Below, piece by piece: positions 42,864 through 44,508 of a DNA stretch of 44,508 nt. This stretch comes from Myxococcales bacterium. Lineage in GTDB: Bacteria; Myxococcota_A; UBA9160; UBA4427. The translations under genes were made by a program, and so were the position numbers. The DNA is taken from assembly GCA_014240165.1 (NCBI GenBank), contig JAAZXM010000033.1:1-44508 (forward strand), given 5' to 3'. How positions within the stretch are numbered: position 1 is the first letter of the stretch; each line of letters opens with the position of its first letter. The notes under the pieces are model-generated. The model had not been told where the DNA came from, made no database searches, and saw nothing but the letters and a program-made list of their open reading frames with translations.

Positions 42864-42965
42864 TGGCGGCGAGGGACGGGAATCGAACCCGCCTGGAACG
42901 TGGCGACACGCTCCACACTCGATTTGAAGTCGAGGCCGGGCACCAGCCGCGGAAACCCCGCCGCC
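42864..42965 (-). tRNA. selC: tRNA-Sec (TCA), selenocysteine
   Basis: The minus strand encodes a 102-base tRNA. The anticodon stem CTCGA/TCGAG encloses CTTCAAA, with anticodon TCA. A 9-bp variable arm follows (TGGAGCGTG and CACGTTCCA), then a T arm with GGTTCGATTCC and a G discriminator followed by encoded CCA. The long variable arm and UCA anticodon are diagnostic for selenocysteine tRNA. The 8-bp acceptor has one C-C mismatch and one G-U pair, while the flanking bases could form a longer alternative pairing. No selA, selB or selenoprotein was seen in this window. Confidence 0.93.
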
Positions 42966-43073
42966 AGGGACGTTAGCGTCCTCGAGCGGGTTGCGTCGTT
43001 CTACTGAGAGTGAATCCCTAAGAGGTTGCCCTGCGACCTTTCGTGTATCTCACGGAGATGTATTGTTTTCGCA

Positions 43074-43973
43074 GTGGATACTTATACGCTCAGCGATGTC
43101 GCGCGGATTTTGAAAGTTTCGCCCGCACGGCTTCGCTATTGGGAGCGAACCGACCTCGTGCAAGCGCCCGCCAAGGTCGAATCCCGGGCCGAGTTCGAGT
43201 TCCGCGATCTGGTTTGCCTGCGTGGGATCGTCTCGCTTCTCGAGCAGGGTGTTCCCCTTCGGCGGATTCGCCGGAATGTCGAAGCCCTGCGCGAACGCTT
43301 GCCCGAGATCGATGATCCCCTGCGATCCCTGCGGCTCTGGGTCGAGGGCTCGGATCGGGTCGTGGTGCGGCACGACGGAATTCTGATCGAGCCCGATGGC
43401 CAGGCGGTTCTGGATTTCGGTGCCGAGCAGGGCGGGCAGGAGGGTGTGACGAGCATCGGCCCGGAAAACGGCCTCTCTCCCCGTGATGCCGCGGCTGTTG
43501 CCGAGGAGTCATTCGCCCGGGGATGCGGGCTGGATTCGGATTCCGAGACATTCGCCCAGGCCATCGAGTGCTATCTCGAGGGCATTCGCTTGCAGCCGGA
43601 TTTCGCCGATTGCCACTGCAACCTGGGCGCGGTCTACTACAACCAGGGTGAGCGATCTGCGGCGCGCGCGTGCTTCGAGCGCTGTCTCGAAATCGATAGC
43701 CAACACGTGGAAGCCAATTTCAACCTCGCCAATTTGCTCGAAGAGGATGGCGAAGACGAGCCGGCGCTTCTGCACTATCGCGCGGCTTTCGCGGCGGATC
43801 CCCTGTACCCGGATCTGCATATCAACATGGCGCTGCTCTACGAGAAGATCGGGCGGACCGATCGCGCCGAGCGGCATTGGCGTCGCTATCTCCAACTCGA
43901 TGCGTCGGGGCCCTGGGCAGATGTGGCGCGCCGACGTTTGAGCCATTCAGGGCCGCCCGAACCCGAAAGCTGA
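43074..43973 (+). CDS. MerR-type DNA-binding protein with TPR repeats
   Basis: A protein of about 299 residues. The N-terminal 70 residues are a MerR helix-turn-helix (YTLSDVARILKVSPARLRYW, then EFEFRDLVCLRGIVSLLEQG). Residues 165-290 carry tandem TPR repeats (FADCHCNLGAVYYNQGERSA; HVEANFNLANLLEEDGEDEP; YPDLHINMALLYEKIGRTDRA). It is probably a transcription factor whose output depends on a protein partner. Such MerR-TPR proteins are common in the deltaproteobacterial lineages. The GTG at 43074 is the likely start; the spacing of GGAG upstream is long. It is divergent from tRNA-Sec. Confidence 0.85.
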   Translation: MDTYTLSDVARILKVSPARLRYWERTDLVQAPAKVESRAEFEFRDLVCLRGIVSLLEQGVPLRRIRRNVEALRERLPEIDDPLRSLRLWVEGSDRVVVRHDGILIEPDGQAVLDFGAEQGGQEGVTSIGPENGLSPRDAAAVAEESFARGCGLDSDSETFAQAIECYLEGIRLQPDFADCHCNLGAVYYNQGERSAARACFERCLEIDSQHVEANFNLANLLEEDGEDEPALLHYRAAFAADPLYPDLHINMALLYEKIGRTDRAERHWRRYLQLDASGPWADVARRRLSHSGPPEPES

Positions 43974-44027
43974 AACGTTCTTCGGGGCTTGGCCCCGGCT
44001 CAGCGAGGAAGGTCTTCGGGGGGCGCT

Positions 44028-44429
44028 TCAGTCGTCGCGTTCGGCGACGTGGGCCGCGTAGGCGGTGGCGTTCATCAGGGCATCGACCTGGGCCCCATCC
44101 TGGGGACGAATCGCCACCAGCCACCCTGCGCCGTAGCAGTCCTCGTTGACGGTTTCCGGGGCTTCTTCCAACGCCGTGTTGACCTCGATGATCTCTCCCC
44201 CGATGGGGATGAAGAGGTCCGAAACCGCCTTGACGGATTCGATGACACCGAAAGCTTGCCCGGCGTCGAACTTCGCGCCCACATCGGGAAATTCAACGAA
44301 GACCACGTCTCCGAGTTGTTGTTGGGCGTAGTCGGTGATCCCCACCCGAAAGAGACCTCCATCCTCCTCGCGTACCCATTCGTCGTCCTGGCTGTAGCGG
44401 TTCGCTTCGGGCAGCTCGTAGTCGGCCAA
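44028..44429 (-). CDS. gcvH: Glycine cleavage system H protein
   Basis: A 133-residue lipoyl carrier protein that shuttles the aminomethyl group between P, T and L proteins. The lipoylated lysine is Lys67 in GVIESVKAVSDLF. The N-terminal DDEWVREEDGGLFRVGITDYA and the C-terminal GAGWLVAI segment are standard. It starts with TTG at 44429, with GGAG at eight bases. A 13-bp repeat array begins 26 bases upstream and continues past the window. Other gcv genes are presumably beyond the edge; no glycine riboswitch is visible before the start. Confidence 0.95.
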   Translation of the reverse strand: MADYELPEANRYSQDDEWVREEDGGLFRVGITDYAQQQLGDVVFVEFPDVGAKFDAGQAFGVIESVKAVSDLFIPIGGEIIEVNTALEEAPETVNEDCYGAGWLVAIRPQDGAQVDALMNATAYAAHVAERDD

Positions 44430-44454
44430 CGGGTTTCTCCAGAGGTGAGGTGTT

Positions 44455-44508
44455 GGATTGCGGGTGTGGATTGCGGGTGTGGATCGCGGGTGTGGATTGC
44501 GGGTGTGG
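44455..44508. repeat. Tandem array of 13-bp units, truncated by the window edge
   Basis: Four consecutive 13-base units of GGATTGCGGGTGT (one with ATC for ATT) run to 44506, and the next unit starts at the edge. The array lies in the upstream region of gcvH and its full length is unknown. Confidence 0.9.

Noticed and set aside
44430-44508. Glycine riboswitch upstream of gcvH
   Set aside because: The visible upstream sequence is short and is occupied by the tandem array; no aptamer-like structure is seen.

Overview
The window is about 44.5 kb of GC-rich bacterial chromosome, densely coded on both strands, with frequent GTG and TTG starts and clear Shine-Dalgarno sites. Gene style (a MerR head fused to TPR repeats, lipid and acyl-CoA enzymes, a bacterial SMUG1, a Tat-exported DUF1214 protein, an outer-membrane LolA-like protein, a selenocysteine tRNA) suggests a Gram-negative bacterium of the old 'deltaproteobacterial' assemblage (Myxococcota, Desulfobacterota or Binatota). 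That placement is inference; there is no rRNA or strong phylogenetic marker here.

Layout. 1-1.15 kb: tail of an exopolysaccharide tyrosine autokinase plus a membrane-anchored helical protein. 1.2-10 kb: mixed metabolism (nitroreductase, EthD-like protein, cold-shock protein with terminator, alpha/beta hydrolase, DUF1214 protein, crotonase, ilvD, IsdG-like monooxygenase, LolA-like protein). 10-18 kb: PilZ protein, a degenerate tyrosine recombinase with its own promoter, unknown protein, NTF2-like protein, lipoprotein cyclophilin, SMUG1, MFS exporter and methyltransferase. 18-24.6 kb: a coiled-coil protein and a KshB-like reductase, each interrupted by one in-frame TAG, with a SerC-type aminotransferase, a lipoprotein, a HAD hydrolase, a sphingomyelinase-like protein and a second crotonase. 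24.6-26.7 kb: an ATP-grasp-like protein and a DUF455 ferritin-like protein.

26.8-36.7 kb is the most informative part. A TetR regulator heads an operon chsH2-chsH1-ltp2, followed by a P450-type ferredoxin. Facing it are an acyl-CoA ligase, two more thiolase-fold Ltp proteins (Ltp3- and Ltp4-like) and two DUF35 proteins. This is the actinobacterial sterol side-chain toolkit: activation to CoA thioester, hydration by the MaoC pair and retro-aldol cleavage by Ltp enzymes docked to DUF35 domains. The same 8-bp operator core (AACGTGTT) stands twice before the TetR gene and once, inside a 14-bp palindrome of KstR type, before the DUF35-Ltp operon. That ties the two halves into one apparent regulon. 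The KshB-like reductase at 20.7 kb fits the same pathway.

36.8-44.5 kb: tRNA-Ala, tRNA-Leu, a small secreted protein, a MoeB/MoeZ-type protein, UvrA, an HPF-like ribosome factor, tRNA-Sec, the MerR-TPR protein and gcvH. Three arrays of 13-14 bp tandem repeats sit at gene boundaries (1.24, 42.5 and 44.46 kb), all with different units. They look like a recurrent minisatellite habit of this genome.
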